Origin: Alopecurus myosuroides
Taxonomy: Eukaryota > Streptophyta > Magnoliopsida > Poales > Poaceae
Direction of reading: 5' to 3'
DNA length: 64,000 bases
NCBI GenBank assembly: GCA_028641055.1
Contig: CM054057.1
Location: forward strand, 581,609,940-581,673,939
Positions 23,006 through 34,293 of this stretch are shown here, piece after piece. Under the pieces are notes generated by a model. It was not told where the DNA came from. It saw only the letters and a list, made by a program, of their open reading frames with translations, and did no database searches. The translations under genes were made by a program, and so were the position numbers. Numbering within the stretch: the stretch's first letter is position 1; each line of letters opens with the position of its first letter.

Positions 23006-24508
23006 ATGCCAGGGATACCCAGGGAGTTTGCCGAGCACTCACTCGAAGTCTTCAAAGACGCCAAACCTATCAAGCAGGCCACTCGAAGGTTCTCAGAGCC
23101 CAAACAGAAAGCGCTCGGAGAAGAAGTAAACAGACTACTCGCAGCAAAAATTCATTCGCGAGATAAAAATTTCCACCTGGTTAGCAAACCCGGTGCTGGT
23201 CCCAAAAAAAATACTAACATCCTTCGCGTGTGCATCGACGACACGTCGTTGAATAAACACTGCCCCAAGGATAACTTTGCACTGCCACGAATCGACCAGA
23301 TCGTGGACTCTACAGTAGGTTGCCAGCGCCTCTCCTTCTTGGACGCCTATTCAGGCTATAATCAGATCAGGATGAAAAAGGAGGACGAGGAGAAGACGGC
23401 GTTTATAACACCCCACGGCGTTTACTGCTACACGACAATGCCCTTCGGGATGAAGAACGCAGGTGCAACATATCAGCGCTGTATGCAAAAATGCCTCGCC
23501 AAGCTCATTGGCACGAATGTACAAGTATACATTGACGACATCGTCATCAAGACTCGAGTGGAAGATACGCTTCTCGACGATATCAGAGAAACATTCGTCG
23601 CGTTGAACGCATACCGAATCAAGCTCAACCCGACCAAATGTGTCTTTGGCGTCCCTGCAGGACAACTTCTCGGATACCTGGTCTCCGCTCGAGGGATTGA
23701 AGCTAACCCGGAGAAAATCCAAGCAATCCTGACAATGAAGGAGCCAACTAATCTCCGTGGTGTGCAGCAGCTCGCAGGACGACTAGCCGCCCTAAGCAGA
23801 TTCATTGCGAGGCTAGGCGAGCAAGCATTACCTTTCTACAAGTTACTGAAGAAAACAGGTAAGTTTGAGTGGACACCCGAAGCACAGAAAGCATTCGCAG
23901 ACCTCAAGCAAGCATTGCAGAGCAGGCGCGTCCTGGCAACACCGCAAGAACGGGAGCCGTTGTTTCTGTATCTGGCCGCAACAAATCAAGTCATCAGCAC
24001 AACAATTGTAGTCGAGCTGCCGGAGGACGGCAAGGCGTTTGGCATCCAAAGGCCAATATATTATATCAGCGAGGTGCTTTCGCCATGCAAACAGCGATAT
24101 CCCCATTACCAGAAGCTCGCGTACGGTGTGGTGCTCACAGCCCGAAAGCTCAAACATTACTTCCAGGAACACACCGTCACGGTGGTAAACGACGCATCAC
24201 TGGGTACTATCATGAATAACCCAATGGCATCCGGAAGAATTGCGAAGTGGAGTATCGAGCTCGGCGCCTGGGACATCATATACGCAGGTCGCAAATCTAT
24301 CAAATCACAAGTGCTCACGGAGTTCCTAAGCGAGTGGACAGAACTACAAACGCTAGGCCCCCCAGAGTATACAAGCAACTGGATAATGTATTTCGATGGA
24401 TCAAAGAGAAATGAAGGAGCCGGAGCTGGGGTAGTCCTGATATTCCCGGGAGGTGAAAAGTTACAATACGTCCTGCGATTGGAGTTTCCACCCGACGACC
24501 CAGCGTAA
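23006..24508 (+). pseudogene. pol: Tat-1 reverse transcriptase and RNase H
   Basis: A 500-codon frame opens at MPGIPREFAEHSLEVF, the usual RT lead-in. Visible RT motifs in order: LPRIDQIVDSTVG, LSFLDAYSGYNQIRM, MPFGMKNAGATYQR and the catalytic YIDD (23528-23539), then FGVPAGQLLGYLVSARGIEANP. The plant-type RNase H follows (PLFLYLAATNQ ... PIYYISEVLSPC ... RYPHYQKLAYG ... LKHYF). From about 24388 a second, archaeal-type RNase H starts with MYFDGSKRNEGAGAGVVL; it is interrupted by TAA at 24506-24508 where relatives read NNxAEYEALL. RT length is normal and its catalytic residues are intact. This is the best preserved coding segment of the element. Confidence 0.92.
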
Positions 24509-24895
24509 AATAATGACGCAGAGTACGAGGGCCTCCTCCATGGCATGAAGATGGCGATTGCCTGTGGAGCAACCCGACTAATGATCTATGGATATTCAAA
24601 CCTCATAGTGCAGCAGACAATGAAAGAGTGCGACGCCATTGCAGAAAACATGGTTGGATATCGAGATATGTACAATCTACTCGAAGGAAGTTTCCAAGGG
24701 TGTGAACTAAAGCACATTGTGCGATCCAGCAACGAAGTAGCGGATAAATTGGCAAACATGGGTTCTACAAACACACCCATACCACCTGGAATATACTTCG
24801 AAAGGATGACCAAGCGCTCAGTTAAAGTAAAAAAAATCAGCAGAAGCACCCGCGACATTGGAGACAGAGGTCAGCCCGCAAACTGCTATGATTGA
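24509..24895 (+). pseudogene. pol: Tat-1 archaeal-type RNase H, C-terminal half
   Basis: Continues the preceding frame past the TAA: NDAEYEGLLHGMKMAIA is the conserved second motif. At about 24587-24610 the third motif reads YGYSNLIVQQ where the family has YGDSxLVxxQ, so the catalytic Asp is replaced by Tyr. A domain of this type in Tat elements accompanies the normal RNase H and is thought to be a late acquisition. Here it is inactivated by both the stop and the Asp loss. The frame closes at 24895 before the integrase. Confidence 0.8.
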
Positions 24896-24959
24896 GCTCA
24901 CCCATAACATCTCAAGACAAGTTTTTCTGGTCGAGCCAGTCTGGACGCAGAAATACCTC

Positions 24960-26102
24960 GATTACTTGTCCAAAAAGTAGCTCCCAACAGATATTCGCGA
25001 GGCTAGACAGATAGTGCGATGCAACAAAGCTTTTCGAGTACTCAACGGAGAACTATACAAGCAGAGCATATCAGGAATATTGCAAAGATGCATAGCGCCC
25101 GAGGACGGGAAGGAACTACTACGAGATATACACAAAAAAGATTGCGGACACCATGCTAGCTGGAAAGCAATCGTGGGTAAAGCTTTTCGCAGGTTTCTAC
25201 TAGCTCACAGCAGCCAGAGATGCAAAGGACCTAGTCGACAAATGCAACGCATGTCAAAGATTTGCGCCCAAGATGCACGCCCCTGCCACTGAGCTTCCCA
25301 TGATCCCAATCATTTGGCCCTTTGCACAATGGGGGCTAGACATGGTAGGACCACTGAAAAAATCAACACCAGGAGGTTACACGCACTTGCTAGTTGTAGT
25401 CGACAAATTTACAAAGTGGATTGAGGCCATGCCTGTCACCTCGGCTAGCGCTCAATGCGCCGTCAAATTCCTCGACTCCATCGTGTGCAGATTTAGGATA
25501 CCACACAACATCATCACCGACAATGGAAGAAATTTTACAGCAAAGGAAACAGAGCAGTTCTGTGAGGGAAAGGGCATCACCCTCAGTTTCGCCTCTGTGG
25601 CTCACCTGCAAACCAGTGGTCAAGTCGAGCGATCCAACGGGTTGCCCTCCGTACTATGGAGCCTCCGCACGACCCCAAATCGATCAACAAAATACACACC
25701 ATTTTTCATGGTATACGGAGCTGAAGCAGTCCTTCCCGAAGATGTGAAGTTTAGCGCCCCACGAGTCGTCGCTTACAGCGAAGAAACCTCTAACAGGGCA
25801 CTCACGGAAGACGTGGATGCACTCGACGAGATACGCGACATTGCACTCGCAAAATCCGCGGTATATCAACAATCGCTGCGCAACTACCACAGCTGCCGTA
25901 TACGCCACAGAGCCTTCGTGGTAGGAGATTTGGTGCTGCGACTCAAGCAGAAGGAAGGAAACAAGCTCGAGCCACCGTGAGAAGGACCCTTCATAATACA
26001 CGAAGTTATCCCTGGTGGCGCCTATCGACTGAAGAACCCCTAGACCTGTGGCATCTACTCCAATCCATGGAATGTTGTGCACCTCCGCAAATTGTATCCT
26101 TA
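24960..26102 (+). pseudogene. pol: Tat-1 integrase, with internal deletion
   Basis: Zinc-binding part (about 25014-25270): the His-His pair is in CGHHASWKAI. The Cys pair lies near CNACQRF in another frame, so a frameshift falls at about 25190. The core has LDMVGP (first Asp, about 25340), TDNGRNF (second Asp, about 25520) and GQVERSNG (Glu, 25618-25641). Immediately after ERSNG the sequence jumps to LPSVLWSLRTTPN; relatives have roughly 30 residues in between, so an in-frame deletion is inferred at 25641/25642. The C-terminal part (VGDLVLRLKQ) ends in TGA at 25978-25980, and family-typical sequence (GPFIIHEVIPGGAYRL) continues to a final TAG at about 26100. Integrase would insert the cDNA; this copy cannot. 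Confidence 0.85.
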
Positions 26103-26365
26103 GATTATTCTACTCGACAAAATAAGGCTATACTATCCATGCTGTAGCTCGAAGAGAATACATGGCTTCTCAGTCATATTAATAATATACATGGTTTCTC
26201 AAGTCACTGATTTTTACACGCTAAAAAAACAGGTATACACCCCAAACACACGGGGGCTACGCCTAACTTAGCATCATTTACAAATACAAGAGTACAAACA
26301 AGGTTGACACCTTATAAAATTTGAAGACAACTATACAGAATTAACATGATACATACATCCTACAA
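26103..26365. other. Spacer between Tat-1 pol and the convergent accessory gene
   Basis: AT-rich, with no ORF. It includes the phrase ACGGGGGCTACGCC (about 26261-26274), which resembles the element's own polypurine tract. Both genes point into this spacer, so it should hold two opposing transcript ends. I see no clear poly(A) signal. Confidence 0.5.
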
Positions 26366-29300
26366 TTACATATGGCGACGAGCAGTTTCCTCGGCCAAAA
26401 CTCGATTAACCTCATCAAAGGTGAGTCGAATAATCTCTTCTGCAGCAGGTCGAACGACTGTATAATGAGATGTCATATCGACTGGAGCATTTGGGAGCTT
26501 GGCAACGGAGTTGAAATTAACCTCGGGATGCCGTAATCAAACAAACGAGAGTGCTACTAACGACCCGCAGATCAACTGTTGGCGGACGCACTCCCGAATC
26601 TCGCCTACTTGACCAAAAATTCTGAGTAGCTGGCTCAAATATTCTGGACCCCTTTCCAAGGATAAAAAGCGTCATTCAAAGCTATCAAGGCCTCGTGACA
26701 ACTATCAACCAGTATTTTCGCTTGGCCCACATTATACTTCAGAGTGGCGAGAACAAAGCCCCGACTACGGTCAGACCAGAAGTTATTTGCATGTGGTTTA
26801 GAACTACTGGCTTCGTGAAGAATATGGTTTTCCACCCAATGCTTTTCACACCGTTCGTCAGGCTGAACAACTGCAAAGAAAGCTACAGAGAGTCAAAGAA
26901 AGAAAAAGGACACAGAGTGCTAGGGGGCTGAAGTACTTACAAAGCATATCCTTGGCAAAAGCTGCCAATTCATCCATCACAAACTGCTCACGTTCAACCG
27001 CAAGCCTCTGTTTGGACTTGGCTACGTCAGCCACCCCACGCAAAGCTATTAGCTTGCGTCCACCATCCGCGACACGGTCACGGAGGCCGGCAAAAGTAGC
27101 ATCGATGGGGAGGTTCGAGTACGCCTCGTCCAAGCCTGCGACTCCGTGCGCCAGTGCAAACTGGATGGCAGTCTTCACCCCGGACTCCGACTGAGCGACC
27201 GAGTAGGCCTGAAGGAGATCGCCCTCCAGGAAAACCTTCAGGAGACCATCCAGCGTGGGCGGAACCGCAGCGTCGACCAGAAGACACCCATGGAGTTGCG
27301 TCAACACTCCAGTAGCATTGCTAATGAGGGAGAAAATCCCACTTGCATGCCTTCGAAGTTGAGCGCAAGAATCTGTCAAGGCGTCCACCCGCTGAACCCC
27401 GGGCAGCTCCAGTGCAACGCCAAGAAGATATGCAAAGAGAAACGTTAATTCCAAAGAACATACCAGCCAGTCGAGAAGCAAGAAAAGATAAGTGCAGCTT
27501 ACCTGCGAAACTCTGGACCAGAGGGCGAAGGAAGTCAACAAGATCGTTGTCTTGCTTGGTGCCAGCCTCCTCCAATTTTTTCAAGGCATCCTGGGCATCA
27601 GCAAGCTTTCCCTCGAGGTCAGTCGACTGCTTGCGATAGGACTCAAGTTCATTTCGAGAAGCTTCCAACTGTGCCTTCAGGGTGCTTACCCGAGTGACAA
27701 CATCCATCTTCTCGGCCTTCAGCACTTCGGCTTGAGCTACACAGAGATAAATTTAAAACACAAAGGAATTCGCATGAGTGAAAAGATCGGATAGAAGGAG
27801 TAGATAAACTTACCTCGAAGAAGCTTGCTTTCCCAGACGAGTCGATCGCGATCTGCCCGAAGAGTCACGCATTCTGTCTCAGCCGAAATAACGCGACGGC
27901 CAATGGCTGCAAGGGAGTCAAGAAGAGACTACAAAAACATGGAGATAAAAAAGTCAGAGAGGAGAAGATTAAGCCTATACACGACTGCAAACAGTCGAGT
28001 ATAGCCTCGGGGGCTACTCCCATCGGGAGCACTGCCGTGCACCCGATAAAATGAAGAGAAGAAACAAGCTTAAGTTTTGAGCCTGTAGCCAATCGCAAGC
28101 GATTAACTACAGCCTCGGGGGCTACTCCCATCAGGAGCACTTCCGTGCACCCGATAAAAATCCCAAACAAACAAAGTACAAGATACAAAGGAAAATGGAA
28201 AAATTTACCTGGCCTTGAGCAATGCAGAGAGGATCAGCCGAGCTGCCCGACACTTCTTTCAAAGTCGAGGCCCCAACTGCAAAGCTAGGGAGCCTATACT
28301 CCGTAGCCGCAGCTGTGGGGTTGGGCTCGGTGAGTTCTGGATAGTCCCGGCAGTGGGGGTCCCACCCGCATCACCAGCATCTTTCCTCTTCTCGAGAGGA
28401 AGGGAAGAAGCAAACCGGCCGGGGCTGATGGACTGGAGCCTGTCATGAAGGAAAACAACAATGTCAGAAGGAATAAGAAGGGAACGTTCGACTAGAATGA
28501 AGAAGAAAAAACTTACTCGTCATCGTCTTCATCGTCCAGCATATCCGCGTTCTAGGCGGTCTGGATCTTCGGCTGAGGAGCGGGAGGAGCGCGCACACTT
28601 AGTGGGGTCACGATGAGGGGCTCTTTGTCAGATCCCCCACCCAAGGAATTATCCTTGGAGGTGGCCTCATCGTCTCCCGCTCGGCGGCGTTTGCGGTGGT
28701 GGAGATCGCTACCCGATTCTTCCACGTCATACGAAGAATCGTTCTCGGAACTCGAGTCGGCATCGACAACGCTGGTGTCGACAGGGACATCAAAGTTGCT
28801 CGCCAACAGGTCCGAGGCTTCTTCACCGGAGACTGGCGGGTAGCAGGTGACCACCGCTAGACTCTACAAGAAAACAAAAAGAAGAAAAGGAAGAAGAAAT
28901 TCAGTCGACAAACTTTCGAACAAGAAAAAGGACTAAGATAAGGAAAGATTGAAACTTACATCAGATGGAGGAGGCTTCGAGGCTTCAAAAGCTGTGATTG
29001 GACAATCGGCAAAAGACTCGCCTACCTTCAACTTCGTGATAGCCGCGATCTTCTTCTCGAACTCGGCATTCGAGAGTTCTTCTCAGCTCACTCGGCTGGG
29101 GTCTTTAGCTCCTTGATACTCCCACATGGTGGAAGGCCTCGCTTGCAGGGGCTGGATCCTACGCTTAAGGAACAGGCTCGTGAGGTGCAAACCGTTCAGC
29201 GCAACTCCTGCAGTTTGATCGCGGAGCCCTGCAACCTTGGCGAGTAGAGGGGCAACGACTCAGCTTTCTTCGACTGAGAGCCTGTGCGCCCAAGACTTCC

Positions 29301-29934
29301 GCCGCTTCAAGACGGCGAATGGGTGGACCTCATTGACTCCATCCGCGCTGTCGTCAACGACGTAGAACCACTTCTTCCTCCACCCTTGCGCGGAGTCGAG
29401 GAATTGCATGTCGAAGTAGAGGGTGTCCGATCTCTCCTGGATTCCGAAGCCGCCGGTGCGCAGCGTCTCCCCAAGCTCCGTTTCCACCCGCGATCTCTTA
29501 CGGAATGCCCGCACCTTAAACAGGGCCTTCCAGAGGCCCCAATGCGGGCGAATGCCAAGAAAGCACTCGCAAAGCATGATGAAGCACGAGATGTGCTGCA
29601 CCACGTTCGGAGGCAAGTCGTGGAGCTGTATGCCATAGACATACAGCAATGCCATAAAGAAAGGATGGAGGGGGAGAGAAAGCCCACACGAAACGTGATC
29701 CGCGAAGATCACGCGCTCGTTCGCGTGGGGGTTGGGCACCTCTTCCTTCTTGCCGAGGCGAACCCGCTTCCCGGCTTCGGGAGGCAACAGTCCCTCCCTT
29801 TGCATCTCCTTCATGCTCTTCTACGTGGTGTTGGCGGAGCGCCAGTCTCCGTAGCGCGGAGCAGGCGCAACACGAGCATCGTCGGGCGCCCGAGAGGAGG
29901 AAACCGCGGCGCTGCGTTTCTTGCCTCCCGCCAT
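26366..29934 (-). pseudogene. Tat-1 opposite-strand accessory gene (putative gypsy type transposon / plant transposon domain protein)
   Basis: Reads from ATG at 29934 (MAGGKKRSAA) leftward. Exon 1 (about 29934-28970) carries the N-terminal domain annotated in grasses as putative gypsy type transposon: PLHPFFMALLYVYGIQLHDL, FIMLCECFLGIRPHWGLW, and RRIQPLQARPSTMWEYQG at about 29170-29117. Then come an acidic/basic exon (about 28856-28555, with RKRRRAGDD), a segment ending near 28210, and coiled-coil exons at about 27930-27820, 27738-27500 (LKAQLEASRNELESYRKQ) and 27400-26940. The C-terminal exon includes WSDRSRGFVLATLKYNVGQA (about 26780-26725) and ends RHM-stop at 26366. Exon borders are inferred from AG/GT and frame changes. 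In-frame stops (e.g. TAG 29823-29821) and shifts show it is broken here. A TATAAATAC box lies 110 bp upstream. Function is unknown; the basic motif and coiled coils suggest a nuclear or self-associating protein. Confidence 0.75.
28002..28159 (+). repeat. Duplicated hairpin-plus-PPT-like module in Tat-1
   Basis: AGCCTCGGGGGCTACTCCC plus about 30 following bases (to CCCGATAAAA) occurs at 28002-28050 and again at 28111-28159, 109 bp apart with two or three changes. Each copy is preceded by a small perfect hairpin: CGACTGcaaaCAGTCG (27981-27996) and AATCGCaaGCGATT (28091-28104). It lies in an intron of the accessory gene. The GGGGGCTA core equals that of the real polypurine tract at 31197-31209. 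Confidence 0.7.
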
Positions 29935-30045
29935 GAGCGCTGGTGCGAGCTTGAGAACAGAGAAGGAGCGCGAGGAAGATGAAGGCTAGGAAGGTGAAAG
30001 CTGGGAGGCGAATGACGGGAAGTTTTCACTTTTCACCTAAGGGAT

Positions 30046-30054
30046 GTATTTATA
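30046..30054 (-). promoter_or_regulatory. TATA box of the Tat-1 accessory gene
   Basis: TATAAATAC on the minus strand, about 112 bp upstream of the ATG at 29934. It is well separated from the LTR promoter and points in the opposite direction. Confidence 0.6.
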
Positions 30055-30059
30055 CACGG

Positions 30060-31196
30060 TATCATCTAATCATGGCCGCTCATCGAGCGATGTGGCGCTC
30101 ATCGCGGCGGCCACGCGTGAAGCCTAAACGAAACGGCGGCGAACGCTGTTTCGTGCCACGATCTTAACAGAAGCTCGTGCGCAATTACTGCGCAGTTCGC
30201 GTAAAAACCGGAAACGACGTCTTGTTTCCGGTCAAAAAGCTGACAAGGTGGGCCAGCGCCTCTGCTCTCGCTCCGTCACGTACCATCGGGAGAATAAAGT
30301 GCGCCGTGACATCATAGCGCACATCATCAAGCCCATAATTTCTTCGGATAAAAGCCCCAAACATGAAATAAACTTTGTATGGACGAATCAAGACGCGAAA
30401 ACTCCTTCGCATAAAGCTCCAAACACGAAATAACTTCGTATGCGCAAACTGTGACGCGAAAATTCTCTCGCATGAAAGCCCCCAAATACGAAATTTCTTT
30501 TCGAATGGGCACGACAAGATTTCCAAACACGAAAACTCTTTCGTATGGAAGGAAGATTACAAAGCACAAAAAAAAACTTTGTGCGCAAAATCAAGGGAGA
30601 AAATTTTCACTCGAAATATCCCTGGATAAAAACCTGCGAGTGCGTAGCTCCTACCATTCGATTATGCGGTGTACACACATCAATCTCCCGGATTGTTCGG
30701 CCGACTAGGCACATCTGGATGCCGTATTTCTTTCGAATACGAAGGTAAGACCCAAAAGATCTCTCTTGAGGGGCTGGAATCGCACTCAAGCTGCGTCCTC
30801 CGGTAAATTCTGTGTCAACAACACGAAGAAAAATCCTAGCGGACGCGCCGGATACCCTATTAGGTTAAGTTCGACATTGTAAGACCTCTACAGCTCAGTC
30901 GCAATGATCACCTCACCGGATTCGAGTCGGAGGTCTTGAATCTGCGTAGGCCAGAACTGTTTTTGCCCTAGATGCAATTAATTGGCCCTGAGCTTTCAGG
31001 AGAGCCAAGCAACTGAGCCACATCCTTCTACGAAAACAGCCAAAACACACAGGCACTTTCATTTTCTCGATTCTCGAGTACAAGAAATGCATCGCATACA
31101 GGATACACATCCTCTTCAAACGATTGAAGCCACCAATCGAAAAGAAACTAATATAAGTTCTGAGCGTCCACTCGACGGATTCTCAGTCAAGTAAAC
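30060..31196. other. Noncoding region between accessory-gene promoter and 3' LTR of Tat-1
   Basis: No gene. At about 30335-30560 a degenerate tandem array of roughly 60-bp units repeats the words CGCGAAAA...CGCATRAAAGC and AACACGAAA...TTCGTATG three to four times. Small ORFs here are produced by the array. The last part (30900-31196) is featureless. Confidence 0.6.
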
Positions 31197-31209
31197 GCTC
31201 GGGGGCTAT
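31197..31209 (+). other. Polypurine tract of Tat-1
   Basis: CGCTCGGGGGCTA immediately before the 3' LTR start at 31210, as typical of Tat elements. Confidence 0.85.
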
Positions 31210-31702
31210 TGACAAAGGGATGGATACTAGGCCTCTCGGATGAGCCTACCCGGTTTCAGGCCCACGGCCCAAGCTCTAAAGGAGGCTTCGTGGATTACTC
31301 TAGAAGGCCCAATCAGAAGCCCACCCGCAAAGCCTTGCGAGTCAAGATAGGAAACTTGTAACCGACCCTAGATTAGAGTTTGAGTCCTCTCCGAGTACGG
31401 TTTGAGACCTGGCCACCTATATAGGGCCAGGAGAACCACAGGAGAGAGACCAAGCAATACCGCACCACCAAGCCTTGAGAGCGAGATCATACTCTCGAAT
31501 TGAGCAACCCCCCATTGTAACCGATCTACTCGTTAATACAGATCGACAGAGGCATGAGTAAGGGTTTTACCTCTACGAGGGCGGCGAACATGGGTAAATT
31601 GAGCCCCCTGTCTAGGCGACGATTGTCACCAGCGCTTACACATTCTCCTAATCGAAACCCTATGGGTTCACCCGAGAGCCTTGTTGAGATGCAGATTCGA
31701 CC
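31210..31702 (+). repeat. 3' LTR of Tat-1 (493 bp)
   Basis: Starts TGACAAAGGGATGG and is colinear with 19345-19837 without large indels. About 35 differences were seen by eye. It ends TTCGACC, then CCGGT (second target copy, 31703-31707). Confidence 0.92.
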
Positions 31703-31707
31703 CCGGT

Positions 31708-31973
31708 GTCCCCACACCGCTGAACTTCCACCTGCCGAGGCGGTGGCACCTAGACTTGGACGGTGTCCCCGTGCCGCCGCCGCCAATGGGTGTCGCCCGC
31801 ACACTTCCCATCGCTAAAGCATGGCGTGTTTTCCCTCGGCACTACGGGATGACCCGTAGTACGGGCCCAATGCGCCATACTGGCGCCGTCTGTTTGACTA
31901 CAAACACGAGGACATGCGCCGCACCTCCTGAAATGCCCGAACGGGTCGACGGTGGAACTTGGTGGCGTGACAC
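31708..31973 (+). pseudogene. Host gene fragment 2
   Basis: An open frame across the whole piece, rich in Pro and Arg, with phrases HLPRRWHLDLDG and VPVPPPPMGVART near its start. It is in register with ATG 19251 after removing Tat-1 and one CCGGT. It is cut at 31973 by the minus-strand Athila-type element, whose TSD GACAC is 31969-31973. The frame does not continue openly for long into fragment 3: a stop follows about a dozen codons after the junction, while another frame of fragment 3 is open and acidic. The gene therefore also carries a frameshift or used an intron. The VPPPP pattern recalls a family of unnamed grass proteins, but I cannot name it. Confidence 0.6.
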
Positions 31974-33560
31974 TGATGCGCGTGTAATACATGTTCGTTG
32001 GGAGACCCCAAGGGGAAGGTATGAAGAGCACAACAGTAAGTTTACCTCAGAAAGAAACCAAGGTTGAATCAACCAGTAGAAGAAAGAAGCAACTTCCGAA
32101 TGTTGAAGCAGCTGAAATGGCAGGGCGCACTACCGGTTCAGCAGCAACGTGGAACCTACACAACACAATCAATTCACTTTGCCCCAACGAAGCAGTGAGG
32201 TTGTCAATCTCACCGGTTTTGCTGAACACAAAGAGGTTAAATGTATGGTGTGCAAAATTGTATGAGAACAATATGAAAACAACAACAGTGGAAGCAGTGT
32301 GAAAACAGTGGAAGCAGTGGTTGTATTATCAGTATGAGAAAATTGACCGGAGTCCATAGTTCACTAGTTGTGTCTCTCCATAAAAGATAGCTAACATGCG
32401 TGGTGAACAAATTATAGCTTGGCAATTTATAGATAATGAAACATGCATGACATAATGATTACTATGAGATTCATGCGGGCATTACAAAAAAATACATAGA
32501 CCGTCATCCAACTACATCTATGACTAATAATCCACCGTCCAAATATCATCCAAACAAACATTGGGTATTAAGTTGCAAGCAACGGATTATCGCAGTAAGC
32601 AAACTGTGTAATGTAAACAATTTAAACAAAGTAAACATCGTTGTTTTCTCCCTAATGGAAACAACACATCCTTCATCTATCACGTTTCTGTAACTCGAGC
32701 ACAGATGAAAAGGAGGCATGAACCCACTATCGAGCATAAATACTCCCTCTTGGAGTCACTAGAATCTACTTGGCCAGAGAATCTACTAACAGCGGCGAGC
32801 ATGCAAGATCATAAATAACATACACATGAAGACAACATGATAGATTGATAATTAAGAGACATAGCATTCAATAATCATAGGATCCCAGCAAACACAACAT
32901 GTAGCATTACAATAAGATGATCTCGGTCATGAGACAACTCACGATATCCAAACATGAGGCATAAAGAGGTGGGGACAACCATCGAGCTACTGCTATGGAC
33001 CCGTAGTCTAAGGATGAACTACTCACGCATCACTCCGTAGGCGGGCATGGTGGTGGAGATCCCTCCGGTGATGATTTTCCCTCCCGGCAGGGTGCCGGGG
33101 AGAACTCTAGAACCCTCCCGATCTCGGGTTGACGATGACGGCGGCCTCGGGTATTTTTCGTGGAAAATTGGTACATTTTTGGGGTACACGCATCGGGGGA
33201 ATATATGGGCGAAAGGGCGATGGTGGTGTGCGCCCGAGGGGACGACGCCACCCCCAGGCACGGCCAGGGGGCCCGCCGCCCTATGGTGTGGCCCCCCTCC
33301 GGGCCTCCTCGGGACTCCGTGTAACCTTCGGGAATTCTAAGACTTCCGGCCTTCGAATTTTCCAATTTCGAGAATATTTTCAGAACAACTTTTCTGAAAC
33401 TAAAAACAGCAGAAAACAAGAACTGGCTCTATGACATCTTGTCAATAGGCTAGTTCCGAGAAATCGATAAAAATGACATAAAGTGTAAGGAAAACTTGTA
33501 GCATATGGCATGAAAACACCATGGAACATCAGAAATTAAGGATACGTTTATGACGTATCA
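31974..33560 (-). repeat. 3' LTR of the minus Athila-type element (1587 bp)
   Basis: On minus it starts TGATACGTCATAAACG at 33560 and ends ACGCGCATCA at 31974. It pairs with 41596-43131 (1536 bp). Length differences come from several small indels, for example in the run of short repeats near 32300. Confidence 0.9.
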
Positions 33561-33598
33561 ACATCCCCAAGCTTAGTTCCTACTCGTCCTCGAGTAGG
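33561..33598 (-). other. Polypurine tract and conserved hairpin
   Basis: On minus: CCTACTCG-AGGA-CGAGTAGG (33598-33579), an 8-bp perfect stem, then AACTAAGCTTGGGGATGT abutting the LTR. Same structure as 17496-17532. Confidence 0.8.
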
Positions 33599-34293
33599 TA
33601 AACGATAAAAAACACATAATTTCTGAGGTGCATTCTACCAACATAAACTTGATCATCTAAATTGCAAAAGCATAAGCATAACTGAGATCATAGAACTTTA
33701 ACACAAGCATGATAGATATCATTCTAACAATAAAACATAGCAATCACCTTGCATCATGAATAGTAACATAAACAAAAGATCATGAATGATAATAATGCAC
33801 TCGAAAGCTATACTTTTTTTCAAGCATAGAGATAACATAGCAAAATGATATTTCGTTTGTCCTTAAGAGTGGGGAAAAACATAAATTCCAGGACACCTTA
33901 AAAGTTTAAGAGGAAGAGTAGAACAAATAATAACACATCATGCATCAATTAATAATTTTCTGGGGCAAATGCACATTAAACTCAGAATCGCAACTATGCT
34001 CTCTGAACTGTGCATAAAGTTAGAAGATGGAGACTGAACATAAAAGTAAAAGAAAGGCCCTTCGCAGAGGGAAGCAGGGATCACTCATGTGCTAGAGATT
34101 TTTATTTTATTAAATAGAGGTATTGAAAACATTTTTAGAGAGGTGTGTACTTATGTCAATGAATAGTAAACAGAAAATACAGTACGTCACAAGCCAACTA
34201 TACTTCACAAGAGCGGCTCCCATAGAAGGACGCATCTGGGTAGAAGGTCATCGCTCTCTCTTTTGTTTACACAATTATACTTTGACTGATAAA

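Larger units (their letters stand above)
19345..31702 (+). mobile_element. Complete Tat-lineage Ty3/gypsy retrotransposon (Tat-1) with opposite-strand accessory gene
   Basis: LTRs lie at 19345-19837 and 31210-31702, with a perfect 5-bp target duplication CCGGT (19340-19344 and 31703-31707). The last base of the 3' LTR is C where the 5' LTR has A. The PBS follows the 5' LTR; the PPT CGCTCGGGGGCTAT precedes the 3' LTR. Domain order is Gag, protease, RT, RNase H, a second archaeal-type RNase H, then integrase; the double RNase H is the signature of the Tat lineage. Downstream, the minus strand carries a multi-exon gene (26366-29934). I count about 35 differences over 493 bp between the LTRs (about 7 %), so it is a much older insertion than the 1196-12104 element. 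All coding parts carry stops or frameshifts. Confidence 0.93.

Noticed and set aside
29284..29982. 232-codon ORF on plus opposite exon 1 of the Tat-1 accessory gene
   Set aside because: The minus strand encodes the recognisable domain; the plus ORF is its antisense image.
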